Positions 18,332 through 27,570 of a DNA stretch of 64,000 nt are shown piece after piece. Position 1 is the stretch's first letter. Every line of letters starts with the position of its first letter. Source of the stretch: Schlesneria paludicola DSM 18645 (GTDB taxonomy: Bacteria; Planctomycetota; Planctomycetia; Planctomycetales; Planctomycetaceae); the NCBI GenBank assembly GCA_945876035.1, contig CAMCMU010000004.1:62001-126000 (forward strand), given 5' to 3'. A model generated the notes under the pieces. The model made no database searches and was not told where the DNA came from. It worked only from the letters and a program-made list of their open reading frames with translations. A program made the translations under genes and the position numbers.

Positions 18332-19723
18332 GTGGCTGAAGTGTCCCCTCAATTCAATACCTATGGCGATGCGATCCAGTTTCTTTACAGCCGCATCAAT
18401 TACGAGCAGATCCAAGTCGAGTCTTACTCCAAGAATGACTTCAAATTGGAGCGGATGAGAATCCTCTTGTCATTTCTGGGCGACCCACACAAGCGCATTC
18501 CGGCGATTCACGTCGCCGGAACGAAGGGCAAGGGTTCGACCTGCACGATGATTGCTTCGGTATTGACTGCCGCCAAGTTTCGGGTTGGATTGTATATTTC
18601 CCCCCATATTTCGGTCTTTGAAGAACGAATGACTGTCGATGGCCAGCTTCCTTCGCCCGAGGATGTTGTGACGCTTGTCAATCGGCTGATTCCTGCCACG
18701 ACATACATGGACGCACTTCCGGGGCAAATGCAACCGACGTACTTCGAACTGGCGACTGCCATGGCTTGGCTTCATTTTGAAGAACGAAGTACCGATTTTG
18801 TAGTGCTTGAAGTGGGTCTTGGCGGACGATTGGATTCGACCAATGTCTGCTGTCCATTAGTCTCGATCATTACGAATGTCAGTCGAGACCATACTCAGGT
18901 TCTGGGCAGCACCGTCAGACAGATTGCCTGGGAAAAAGGAGGGATCATTAAGCAAGGCGTCCCGCTTGTCAGTGGTGTCACGCATAACGCTGCAATCGAA
19001 ATGATTGATCAGATCTGTCGCGAGAAAAAAGCGACACGGAGGCAGTTTGGCGAAGACATTGTGCTGATGTCGCGTCGACGCACACTCGAAACAGACACGA
19101 ACGCGGTGAGGAGTTTCATTGATGTCCAGACGTCCCATTCGGTATGGCGAGAAATTCCAGTGGCCTTAAGGGGTTTCCATCAGGCCATCAATACGGCACT
19201 GGCCTTGGCGGTATTTGACGAACTCCGTCAACAAGGAATCGCCATCGCAGAGGATGCCGTCCGCAGGGGATTGGCTGCAACACAGTGGCCGGGGCGCGTC
19301 GAAGTCGTTGCTCATCGACCAACGGTTGTGATTGATGCCGCTCACAACTGGGAGTCGGCGCGTGCACTGCTTGCCACGTTGAGTGAAGAGTTCCGGCCTG
19401 TTCGCCGTTTGTTGATTTTCGCGGCCACACGCGATAAAGATGTTTTCGGACTACTGCGATTGATTTTACCGCAGTTCGACACCGTTGTTTTCACCAAGTA
19501 CAACGACAACCCACGCGGCGTCACGCTGGTGGAATTACAATCCCTCGTACGATCGGTTTCGAATCGCGAGGTCCATTTTGCGAATGACCCAGCCGATGCG
19601 TGGCACAGGGTTCAGAAGTGGGCTGGTGCAGAGGATTTGATCGCAATTACCGGCTCATTTTTTCTCGTGGCAGAACTACGCGATCTGATTCTGTTCGAAA
19701 CGGCCGACTCACCGACGAATTAA
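18332..19723 (+). CDS. folC: Bifunctional folylpolyglutamate synthase/dihydrofolate synthase
   Basis: Adds glutamate to dihydropteroate and to reduced folates, a cytoplasmic ATP-dependent Mur-like ligase. The P-loop is HVAGTKGKGSTCTM at about residues 60-73. The FolC motifs YISPHISVFEERM and VVLEVGLGGRLDSTN are intact, and the C-terminal ligase domain has VVIDAAHNWESARALL. The length is 463 residues, near the usual 420-450. The start is a GTG at 18332; a second GTG three codons later is equally possible, and neither has a strong Shine-Dalgarno. It is probably translated from the aspC transcript. It converges with the frr cluster. Confidence 0.92.
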   Translation: MAEVSPQFNTYGDAIQFLYSRINYEQIQVESYSKNDFKLERMRILLSFLGDPHKRIPAIHVAGTKGKGSTCTMIASVLTAAKFRVGLYISPHISVFEERMTVDGQLPSPEDVVTLVNRLIPATTYMDALPGQMQPTYFELATAMAWLHFEERSTDFVVLEVGLGGRLDSTNVCCPLVSIITNVSRDHTQVLGSTVRQIAWEKGGIIKQGVPLVSGVTHNAAIEMIDQICREKKATRRQFGEDIVLMSRRRTLETDTNAVRSFIDVQTSHSVWREIPVALRGFHQAINTALALAVFDELRQQGIAIAEDAVRRGLAATQWPGRVEVVAHRPTVVIDAAHNWESARALLATLSEEFRPVRRLLIFAATRDKDVFGLLRLILPQFDTVVFTKYNDNPRGVTLVELQSLVRSVSNREVHFANDPADAWHRVQKWAGAEDLIAITGSFFLVAELRDLILFETADSPTN

Positions 19724-19840
19724 GAGTGTCGAACAACACCGGAACGCAGTAAGAACCGTGTGTCCGATGTTCATTTTGAATCCGGGCTCAAATCCAAAAA
19801 ACGTCTCCAGCAGGTTGCGTGATCGTTTGGACGACCTCGC

Positions 19841-20401
19841 CTAGGACTCCATAATGTCCGTTTCCTTCGCTTCGGCCAGTGCGTTGACTCGGCCTTCGTA
19901 TTGTTTGGTCAGATTTTGAATTTCCTCTTTGGTCTGATCATGCGTGTCTTCGTTGATCACTTTCTCTTTCAGTGCCGCATCGTTGTGCTTATTGGCATCT
20001 CGCCGAACATTTCGGATGGCAACCCGTCCTTCTTCAGCGAGATCCTTTAAACGCGCCACCAATTGCTTACGCCGTTCCGTCGAAAGTGGTGGAATGTTGA
20101 GACGAATGACACGCCCATCGGAATTGGGAGCCAAGCCGACATCGCTGGACTGAATCGCCTTGGCGATGTCTCCCAGAGTTCCCTGATCGAACGGCCGAAT
20201 CATGATCTGTTGGGGTTCTGAAATACTGATGGTCGCGATTTGTTTCAGGGGCGTGGGCGAACCGTAGTATTCGACGCGAATGGAATCCACCAGACCGGCG
20301 TTGGCTCTTCCCGTCCGTAAACCTTGAAAATGGTGTTGAACAACATGGACTGCTTTTTCCATTCGTTCTTCCGCGTCCATCAGTATTTCATCTGTGTTCA
20401 T
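19841..20401 (-). CDS. frr: Ribosome recycling factor
   Basis: Splits post-termination ribosomes together with EF-G. The 186-residue length and all family blocks fit: MEKAVHVVQHHFQGLRTGRA near the N-terminus (three-helix bundle), the domain II segment YYGSPTPLKQIATI, and the C-terminal helix with VAIRNVRRDANKHNDA. It is last in the conserved rpsB-tsf-pyrH-frr order, 173 bp beyond pyrH, which leaves room for its own promoter. Confidence 0.97.
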   Translation of the reverse strand: MNTDEILMDAEERMEKAVHVVQHHFQGLRTGRANAGLVDSIRVEYYGSPTPLKQIATISISEPQQIMIRPFDQGTLGDIAKAIQSSDVGLAPNSDGRVIRLNIPPLSTERRKQLVARLKDLAEEGRVAIRNVRRDANKHNDAALKEKVINEDTHDQTKEEIQNLTKQYEGRVNALAEAKETDIMES

Positions 20402-20574
20402 CAGCGATCAACTCCGAAAATCGAGCCGTAAATCATCCGGGGAAAAACAGAATCGCGGCGATTGAAAACCGAGCGAAGATCCCTTACTCAAGGCCCGTCA
20501 TCAGTCTCAGCGAGGGAGTTTCAAGAGAGTGTGAAGAGGGATTCTGCAGACAGTCAAGGAGCCACGCCGAAACC

Positions 20575-21312
20575 TCAACCGGGCGTGGCGACGCGCGTTC
20601 CCAGCCGTTCTCCGGCGATCGCTCGCTCGATATTGCCAGACTTCTGGTAATTCAGCACCACAATCGGAATGTCGTGCTCCATACAATGTAGGATCGCTTG
20701 CGCATCCATGACCTGCAAATTCTGTTTCAGGACATCCTGATAGGTGATTTCCGAATACCGAACGGCATGAGGATTTTTCAGCGGATCATCGGAATAGATT
20801 CCATCGACACGGGTTGCCTTAACCAGCAGGTCCGCATCGATTTCTCTCGCACGCAACGCTGCTGCGGTATCGGTGGTCACAAACGGACTTCCGGTGCCAG
20901 CCGCCAGAATGACGACGCGTCCCTTTTCGAGGTGCCGAATACAGCGACGCCGGAGGAAGGGTTCGGCGACCGGTGGTATCGTGATCGCGCTTTGAATCCG
21001 AGTCGGAATCCCGAAATGTTCCATGGCGTCTTGAAGGGCGAGTGCATTGATGGCCGTTGCCAGCATTCCCATGTAGTGTGCGGTGGCCGGGATCACAATC
21101 GAATTCGTTGAGGAAAATTCACGGCCGCGCAGAATGTTGCCCCCTCCGCAAACGATCGCCAATTGCACTCCTGAGTCGACCACTCGCTTAATCTGTTCGC
21201 AAATCACTTGAACTTCAGAGAGACAAATCCCGGACTCACCCGGACGAGCAAAACTCTCGCCACTGAGCTTCAGCAAGACGCGTTTGTATCGGGGGGAGGA
21301 ATTGTGCGTCAC
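20575..21312 (-). CDS. pyrH: Uridylate kinase (UMP kinase)
   Basis: Phosphorylates UMP to UDP; a hexameric, bacterial-type amino-acid-kinase fold. The N-terminal phosphate-binding motif is [16 protein letters not shown]. The glycine-rich loops GGGNILRG and [21 protein letters not shown] are intact, with the UMP-contact DGIYSDDP. The length of 245 residues is normal. It lies in the universal translation cluster between tsf and frr. Confidence 0.97.
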   Translation of the reverse strand: MTHNSSPRYKRVLLKLSGESFARPGESGICLSEVQVICEQIKRVVDSGVQLAIVCGGGNILRGREFSSTNSIVIPATAHYMGMLATAINALALQDAMEHFGIPTRIQSAITIPPVAEPFLRRRCIRHLEKGRVVILAAGTGSPFVTTDTAAALRAREIDADLLVKATRVDGIYSDDPLKNPHAVRYSEITYQDVLKQNLQVMDAQAILHCMEHDIPIVVLNYQKSGNIERAIAGERLGTRVATPG

Positions 21313-21451
21313 TGTTCGGATTCCGTTTATCGATCAGCAATGGTGTGGTTCACAACAGTCGTCCATTTGCAAAGCGAAACAGGGGGCAAAATGCCCCCCG
21401 CCCCTCACATCCCTCCGTCCGCATTGGCGGCGGTATCATCAGTCGCAGAGT

Positions 21452-22288
21452 TCAATTTCCCAAAACCCAGCGGGTGAATCCTACGGCCTTCAGTCCATTC
21501 TCAGCCAGTGCCTGATTAACCGTCTTCGAATCGTCTTTGGCAAACAACTGAAATGCCAAAACACCATTTTCCGCGTAGAAGGTCTTCATCCGGCCATCGA
21601 CCATCTTTTCAATAATATTGGCCGGTTTTCCGGAAGCGGTGGCCTCTGCGGAGAGCCGTTGCCTTTCTGCTGCGACAAGTTCCGAGCACAATTCTTCAGG
21701 ATGTGTCACCAGCGGCTTCAGCGCGGCGACGTGCATCGAAACATCCTTCAGAATTGTGGAACTGCGAAGCTGTCCGGCAGCGCGAAACAAAACCCCCGTC
21801 TTGCCGTCATGATGTGCATAACCGCCGACCGGACCGTCCACGCGAATGACGCGGGTGACAATCATTTTTTCGCGGATTTTTCCGACGACCTCTTCCAACA
21901 GATCCGCCAACGTTTGTCCGTTTCGATCAGGACAGGACTGAGCTTGCAACTCGTCGGGTGTCGCCGCCCCGGGACCTCCCAAAAGCTGTTTGACGCATTG
22001 ATCGGCCAAGAACAAGAACTCGTCCGCCTTGGCCACCTGAGCCGATTCGCATTGGATCTCGACCATTGCTGCTCGAGACCCATCGTCGGAGACTAAGACT
22101 CGTACTAAACCTTCAGAGGTCGAGTTTTCCAGTCTTTTGAGCATCACTTTTTTGTTGCGTTCCCTCAGGATCTCGATTGCTCGCTCCTGATTGCCATCCG
22201 CTTCAACCAAAGCCTTCTTGACATCCATCATCGGAAGGTCGGTAAGATCGCGCAGTTGTTTGACTGCCTGCGCAGTGATCTCTGCCAT
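21452..22288 (-). CDS. tsf: Translation elongation factor Ts
   Basis: Guanine-nucleotide exchange factor for EF-Tu. The ATG at 22288 has AAGGAG upstream and starts MAEITAQAVKQLRDLTDLP. The signature MMDVKKALVEADGNQERAI follows, with the EF-Tu-contacting core; the family TDF motif appears here as a variant. The two Ts domains are present and the length is 278 residues. The frame extends 15 codons further upstream, but those residues are not conserved. The rpsB stop is 107 bp upstream, so the two are probably one transcript. Confidence 0.96.
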   Translation of the reverse strand: MAEITAQAVKQLRDLTDLPMMDVKKALVEADGNQERAIEILRERNKKVMLKRLENSTSEGLVRVLVSDDGSRAAMVEIQCESAQVAKADEFLFLADQCVKQLLGGPGAATPDELQAQSCPDRNGQTLADLLEEVVGKIREKMIVTRVIRVDGPVGGYAHHDGKTGVLFRAAGQLRSSTILKDVSMHVAALKPLVTHPEELCSELVAAERQRLSAEATASGKPANIIEKMVDGRMKTFYAENGVLAFQLFAKDDSKTVNQALAENGLKAVGFTRWVLGN

Positions 22289-22395
22289 CACGGGAACTCC
22301 TTGAACATACAAAAAGCATCGGCATGGAAACAAGCCATGTCGTTCGATTCGCTATCGGCAGACCGAGGCAATCACCCGATCAACACGATCGACGG

Positions 22396-23145
22396 TCAGG
22401 ACTGAATTGAAGGAACCGCCTTATATTGGATCTCTTCGACAGGGGGAGCGACGTCCTTCGGAACGGCGGCTCGGCCTTCGATGATCGCGGCCGTCAAATG
22501 CTTAAGAATCAACTGGATCGATCGAATGCTATCGTCATTCCCAGGTATCGGAAGATCGATCTGGTCGGGATCACAATCGGTATCCAAGAGGCCAATCACC
22601 TTGATTCCGACCAGCCCCGCTTCGTGAACGGCATTCCGCTCTTTCTTCGGATCGACAACAATGATTGCTTCGGGAAGACGATTCATGTGACGCAAACCGT
22701 TGAGGTTCCGCAACATTTTTTTGTGTTCGCGTAGCAACGTCGACTGCATCTTCTTGGAGTACGTTTCGATTGCTCCAGAACTGAAAATTTCGTCCAGTTC
22801 TTCGAGTCGCTTCATCCGGCTTCGAATGGTGCGGAAATTCGTGAAAATGCCACCTAACCAGCGATAATCAACATAGGGCATATTGACCGCAATCGCGGAT
22901 TCACGGATGGTGTCGGCGGCCTGTTTTTTTGTTCCACAGAACAGAATCAGACTTCCTTGAGACGACACCTTTTGCAGGTAACGTTTGGCGCGCAGCAGCC
23001 CGCGAACCGATTCTTTCACGTCAATAATGTGGATTTGGTTCCGCTTACCGTAAATATACGGCCTCATCTTGGGGTTCCACCGACTTGTTCGGTGTCCGTA
23101 ATGAATGCCAGCTTCTAGGAAATCTTTCACCACAATCTCAGACAC
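22396..23145 (-). CDS. rpsB: 30S ribosomal protein S2
   Basis: Structural protein of the small ribosomal subunit. I choose a GTG start at 23145 rather than the upstream ATG at 23202. The GTG has a strong Shine-Dalgarno (GGAGGAG, complement of 23154-23160) 8 bases away and begins exactly at the family N-terminus ([19 protein letters not shown]). The result is 249 residues. Conserved blocks include [37 protein letters not shown] and the C-terminal [12 protein letters not shown]. It is first in rpsB-tsf-pyrH-frr. A spacer of about 600 bp lies upstream and probably carries the promoter. Confidence 0.95.
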   Translation of the reverse strand: MSEIVVKDFLEAGIHYGHRTSRWNPKMRPYIYGKRNQIHIIDVKESVRGLLRAKRYLQKVSSQGSLILFCGTKKQAADTIRESAIAVNMPYVDYRWLGGIFTNFRTIRSRMKRLEELDEIFSSGAIETYSKKMQSTLLREHKKMLRNLNGLRHMNRLPEAIIVVDPKKERNAVHEAGLVGIKVIGLLDTDCDPDQIDLPIPGNDDSIRSIQLILKHLTAAIIEGRAAVPKDVAPPVEEIQYKAVPSIQS

Positions 23146-23153
23146 GTTGCCGA

Positions 23154-23160
23154 CTCCTCC
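23154..23160 (-). promoter_or_regulatory. Shine-Dalgarno that fixes the GTG start of rpsB
   Basis: GGAGGAG on the minus strand, 8 bases before the GTG at 23145. The alternative ATG at 23202 lacks such a site. Confidence 0.75.
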
Positions 23161-23202
23161 ACGAACTCCGTGGCGATCTATCACTGTTGCATGAGAACCC
23201 AA

Positions 23203-23762
23203 CGGCTATACCGCGAGAATAACATATTATTCTCCAAGTGGGGGGACATCCTAACGGTCGCGTGGGATGTCGTCAAATCAACAGCCCACGGAGGACGTTT
23301 TTGCCGGTTCTGTGTCAATCCGCCGGCCCATCGTAAAGCGTTGAATCGGAACAGGTTGTCCGATGTTTTCTGGGACTGGCCGGCCGTGTGAGGCCGGGAC
23401 CAGAGCGGTCGTTATCAGCTCGGCGCGGCAATCAAGAGACCGAATCCTGCGCTTCGCTGGCGACATTTTGAAAAATAAGAGGGGTCTAAGCAACGCCGAA
23501 ACCGTGGATCAGTCATGGCTCAAGAGTGAGGGGATGGGAGGGGATCTGGGTCGAGTTGGGCATCGGGAAGCCCTCTCCTTCCACAGAGTTTGGCGGCGCA
23601 TGGGCAAAGCTCGCCCCTCTTCGCTGCGTCCGATCCGTCTGGCAAAGATGCCTATGAAAGAGCAGGCGTTGAGGGATTCACAAGTTGTTTTAAACAACAG
23701 GATTGATTGTCTTGGAAAGGCGGGCTGCAAATCCAACCGGTCGCTTGCATCCGATCTTAGCA
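23203..23762. other. Spacer between rpsB and trpE, about 560 bp
   Basis: No supported gene. It must hold the promoter of the rpsB cluster; AT-rich sequence at about 23215-23240 (AATAACATATTATTCTCC) is the most promoter-like part. No terminator for trpE is obvious, because trpE reads away from here only after 23763. Confidence 0.4.
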
Positions 23763-25256
23763 TCAGCCCAACTGGTCTTCGGCGACTTCAATCGCCTTCA
23801 ACAATCCCCGAGCTTTATTGAGCGTTTCTTCGTATTCACTGGCGGGAATACTGTCCGCAACGATCCCGGCTCCTGCTTGCAGATAGGCCGTTTGGCCCAT
23901 CATGACGATCGTGCGCAATGCAATACAGGTGTCCATGTGGCCGGTGAAGTCGATGTAGCCTACGGCTCCGCCGTAGGGGCCGCGACGGTGAGGCTCCAAT
24001 TCGTCGATGATCTGCATGGCGCGCACCTTAGGTGCGCCGGAAAGGGTTCCGGCGGGAAGTCCGGCACGGAGTGCATCGAGCGAGGTCTTATTCGCCGCGA
24101 GTTTTCCGGAAACCGTTGAGCTGATGTGCATCACATGACTATACCGCTCGACATGCATCACCTCGCTGACTTCCACCGAGCCGTATTCGGCGACGCGACC
24201 GACATCATTGCGGGCGAGATCGACAAGCATCACATGTTCGGCGCGTTCCTTTTCATCCGCCAGCAACTCCTGTTCGAGGGCCTTGTCTTCGGCTTCCGTC
24301 TTGCCGCGTTTGCGAGTTCCCGCGAGTGGTCGAATTGTTGTGCGGCCATCTTCGACTCGCACCATGATCTCTGGCGAACTCCCGATCAGACTTGCGGCCG
24401 ACGTTCGGAGCAGGAACATGAAGGGGCTGGGATTCACAATTCGCAGCGCTCGATAAATATCGAGAGGCGGGGATTTGGTATCGAGTTCTAATCTCTGGCT
24501 CAGAACGACCTGAAAGATATCGCCTGCCCGGATGTACTCTTGGCACGTGGCCACGGCCGCTTCATAACCCGCCTGCGTAAAGTTGGAGCGAAACGCCCGT
24601 TGCGGATCGGTTGTGAGCGTGATGTCTGTCAATCGAAGTTCGTCCTTCGGTTCGGCGAGTCTGCGACAAACATCATCGACGCGTTGGCAAGCGAGATCAT
24701 AGGCCGATCGCAGATCTCCGCTGTGCACACGAGCGAAGGCGACGACGAGGATCGTCTTTTGAATTTGATCAAAAATCACCATCTGGTCGTAGAATGCGAA
24801 CGACATGTCGGGTAGATGTCGGTTATCAGGTGGCGGATGGGGAAGGTTTTCAACGTATCGAACGGTATCGTAACCCGCGTAACCGACGGCTCCTCCACAA
24901 AACCGTGGCAGCTCGGGCAGATGCGGAGCGCGATATTCCTTCAATAGATCATGCAGGTACTGAAGCGGGTCCGCGACGCTCTGTTTTTCCGTCTGGCCAT
25001 CACGTGTGATGATAATTTCTCGATCGTAGGCCTCGATCTGCAGGAACGGTCCCGTACCGAGAAAGCTGTAACGTCCAATCCGTTCACCGCCCACGACGCT
25101 TTCAAACAGGAACGAGTTCGAGCCGTCTTCCAAGCGACAATAGGCGCTGACCGGCGTCAGTGTGTCGCTGACCAGTCGACGAAAAATAGGCACAAGATCC
25201 ATGCCCTGTGCCAGTGCTTGAAACGCGTCGAAATCGGGGAGGAAATGGGAAGTCAT
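23763..25256 (-). CDS. trpE: Anthranilate synthase component I
   Basis: Converts chorismate to anthranilate using ammonia from TrpG, the first step of tryptophan synthesis. The 497-residue frame has the N-terminal regulatory segment [20 protein letters not shown], a variant of the feedback-inhibition site. The chorismate-binding core has [29 protein letters not shown] and [19 protein letters not shown], and ends with [20 protein letters not shown]. These favour TrpE over PabB. No trpG, trpD or trpC is adjacent in the window. The next gene upstream is an unrelated oxidoreductase 73 bp away. No leader peptide or attenuator was recognised. Confidence 0.93.
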   Translation of the reverse strand: MTSHFLPDFDAFQALAQGMDLVPIFRRLVSDTLTPVSAYCRLEDGSNSFLFESVVGGERIGRYSFLGTGPFLQIEAYDREIIITRDGQTEKQSVADPLQYLHDLLKEYRAPHLPELPRFCGGAVGYAGYDTVRYVENLPHPPPDNRHLPDMSFAFYDQMVIFDQIQKTILVVAFARVHSGDLRSAYDLACQRVDDVCRRLAEPKDELRLTDITLTTDPQRAFRSNFTQAGYEAAVATCQEYIRAGDIFQVVLSQRLELDTKSPPLDIYRALRIVNPSPFMFLLRTSAASLIGSSPEIMVRVEDGRTTIRPLAGTRKRGKTEAEDKALEQELLADEKERAEHVMLVDLARNDVGRVAEYGSVEVSEVMHVERYSHVMHISSTVSGKLAANKTSLDALRAGLPAGTLSGAPKVRAMQIIDELEPHRRGPYGGAVGYIDFTGHMDTCIALRTIVMMGQTAYLQAGAGIVADSIPASEYEETLNKARGLLKAIEVAEDQLG

Positions 25257-25329
25257 AGCTCCTTCAATGGTCTTTGGGGCGACCTCTTATCGCCTGTCGC
25301 AGCGGCTATCGGGATAAAGAAAACAGCCG

Positions 25330-26742
25330 TTAGACGCGAACATCAATCTCGTAGCCCTTGCGTTGTTCGCGTGCGATCCACGTGGCAGCCTCGGGATCGT
25401 TGATGATTTGTTGAGTTGCCGGATCCCACTCAATTTTGCGGCCGAGGCGAATGGCAATGTTGGCCAGATGGCACGTCGTCATTGCCCGGTGATGTGAATA
25501 GACATCGCTGATGGGCAGTCCGCGATCTTGAATGCAATGGAAAAAGTTTTCCATATGTGCGTTGTTGCCGCTGCGGGGTGGCTTGCCCCGAGACAGTTCC
25601 TGCAATAAGGATTCGGAGAGCGGATTGCTGACGAGGTTCTCGACGGGGGCTCCGGTCAATTTGTAGCGATTGACAAAAATCCGCCCTTCCGTACCCTCAA
25701 TCAGCACTCCATTGTCTCCTTCACTGGTGATCAAGAGTTCGGCGCCGTCGGCAAACTTGCACGTGACCAGAAATTCCGTGGCCACGTTGTATCTGTTGGA
25801 AATCGTCGGGATTCCGTGACGCAACGGCACAGGATGAATGGCCGTTCCTTCAACGGAAATGGGTCCGCTATTGTCCATTTGCAAGGCCCACATGCCGATG
25901 TCCACATGGTGTGCCCCCCAATCGGTCATCTTACCGCCGGAATATTCGTACCACCAACGGAACTGGAAGTGCGCCCGAGTTTGAGGCGACGGCATGTCGC
26001 TCGCCGTTGGTCCGCACAGATAATCCGTTAGTGGTGCTTGCCCAAGCCACATGTCCCAGTTCAATTCTTGGGGAACTGCGACATGAGGGATTTCACCGCT
26101 GGACTCGCCGCGGTTCACGCCGCAGGTGACCCGGATGATTTTTCCAAGTCGCCCACTACGCGCCATGGCCACGGCCTTCACAAATTGGGCTTGAATGGTC
26201 TTCTCATTGGCGAAACCCTCGGACCGTTGTTGTGTGCCTACCTGAAACACGCGTTTTGTCTCGTCGAGGACTTTGATGATTTGTTTTCCCTCGTGGATCG
26301 TTAACGTGAGCGGTTTCTCACAGTAGACATCCTTGCCGGCACGCATGGCGTCGATGGCAATCTTCGTGTGCCAGTGGTCGGGAGTCGCAATCACAACAAC
26401 ATCGATGTCCTTTCGGTCGAGCAACTGGCGATAGTCTTCGTACATCTCCGGCTGTTTCGAATGACCTTTCTGGTGCTGAATCTCGGTGACCTGTTCCTGC
26501 GCTTTTCCAACGTGGTTCCGATCCACATCACACACCGCGACACAGTCAAAGAAAGGCAGGGCATTGCTGCAGACGCCACGTCCACGACCGCCCATCCCGA
26601 TGCAACCGAGAACCGGGCGTTCGTTGACACTTTGAAACCCCAATGCGCGATGACTCTCGGCCGTGAACCAATAAGGCAGCATCGCACCCGCCAAAGCACC
26701 GGTGGATTTCAAAAAATCGCGACGATCCAATAGTTGACTCAT
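25330..26742 (-). CDS. TAT-exported Gfo/Idh/MocA-family oxidoreductase
   Basis: NAD(P)-dependent sugar or cyclitol oxidoreductase, here probably exported folded. The ATG at 26742 has AAGG upstream and starts with a twin-arginine signal (LDRRDFLKSTGALAGAML). The Rossmann fold follows with a modified GxGxxG, GCIGMGGRGRGVCSNAL. The catalytic-site motif CEKPLT and the C-terminal beta-sheet domain are present, with WWYEYSGGKMTDWGAHHVDI characteristic of the large planctomycete paralogue group. The length is 470 residues. The substrate is unknown; related secreted enzymes act on polysaccharide-derived sugars. It is co-directional with trpE but functionally unrelated. Confidence 0.88.
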   Translation of the reverse strand: MSQLLDRRDFLKSTGALAGAMLPYWFTAESHRALGFQSVNERPVLGCIGMGGRGRGVCSNALPFFDCVAVCDVDRNHVGKAQEQVTEIQHQKGHSKQPEMYEDYRQLLDRKDIDVVVIATPDHWHTKIAIDAMRAGKDVYCEKPLTLTIHEGKQIIKVLDETKRVFQVGTQQRSEGFANEKTIQAQFVKAVAMARSGRLGKIIRVTCGVNRGESSGEIPHVAVPQELNWDMWLGQAPLTDYLCGPTASDMPSPQTRAHFQFRWWYEYSGGKMTDWGAHHVDIGMWALQMDNSGPISVEGTAIHPVPLRHGIPTISNRYNVATEFLVTCKFADGAELLITSEGDNGVLIEGTEGRIFVNRYKLTGAPVENLVSNPLSESLLQELSRGKPPRSGNNAHMENFFHCIQDRGLPISDVYSHHRAMTTCHLANIAIRLGRKIEWDPATQQIINDPEAATWIAREQRKGYEIDVRV

Positions 26743-27570
26743 GCGGCGGACCTTCATTCCGAAAAGGATTTGCAGGGAGGCTGTGGTGACAGACCCCCCC
26801 CACTCTAACGGCCACCCCGCGTCGGAAAAACACCACCGCCCGAAAAATCAAAAACGTTTTGGTTCCTGCGACGTCGTTCGTCCTCTCAACGCTCGGGATT
26901 GGCGTTTCCCGAATCCGGTTCAAAAACGTGTTGCTTTTCGGGTCACCGTCGTTGCCGGGGGATGAGCCAGCACTTGCGATTTGGCAGATTAAGGTGTCTT
27001 CAGATCTGAAGCAGCGTGCCGTATGGCTGGGCGAGAGCGGGCCTGTTCCACCGCTCGCAAGACGCCAGGTCGAGCGAAAAAAACGCGGCAGGCTCTGCAG
27101 AAGCGGTGGATTTGTGGTGGCCAGCCGCAGGGTGCGTCGCCGAGACGCACGATTCCAGCGAGGAACGTTCTGCAGACTTAAAGTCTTGGCTAGGACAGCC
27201 GATGGGACTCCGCTGGCGGCCCGATGAGGTGTTCCGACATCGTCGGGAGAGGACAGTCGAGAACAGACGTGTCGCAAGCGGCGTCAGGTTCACGGACCGG
27301 ACTTGGTTTCGGGCGACGGTGGTTTGAAAAGGAGATTGGCAGACGTCACGCGATGTCTGTCAGGTTCGGCGTCATCGCCGGTCTGCAGCGGACGGTTCCT
27401 GAGTGTCAGACGCAACCCGAGTGAGGCCGGATTGAGGCGGTTTTCCGAACATGGACCGAAGGGTTGGAAACCAAGACTTGAGATAGGAAGTGGGAAGTCG
27501 CGCGCGGAGTGGTTATTCTTGTGCGGGTTGACTCGGGCTCTCGACGCACCACTCTCGTTGCTGGATTCCC
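26743..27570. other. Gene-poor divergent spacer, about 830 bp
   Basis: It separates the minus-strand oxidoreductase from the plus-strand FHA-CpaF gene and must contain both promoters. Overlapping frames (26859-27227 and others) lack domain signals. A perfect small hairpin GTGCGTC (27132-27138) / GACGCAC (27144-27150) with a 5-base loop is present. A C8 run lies near 26796-26803. Confidence 0.45.
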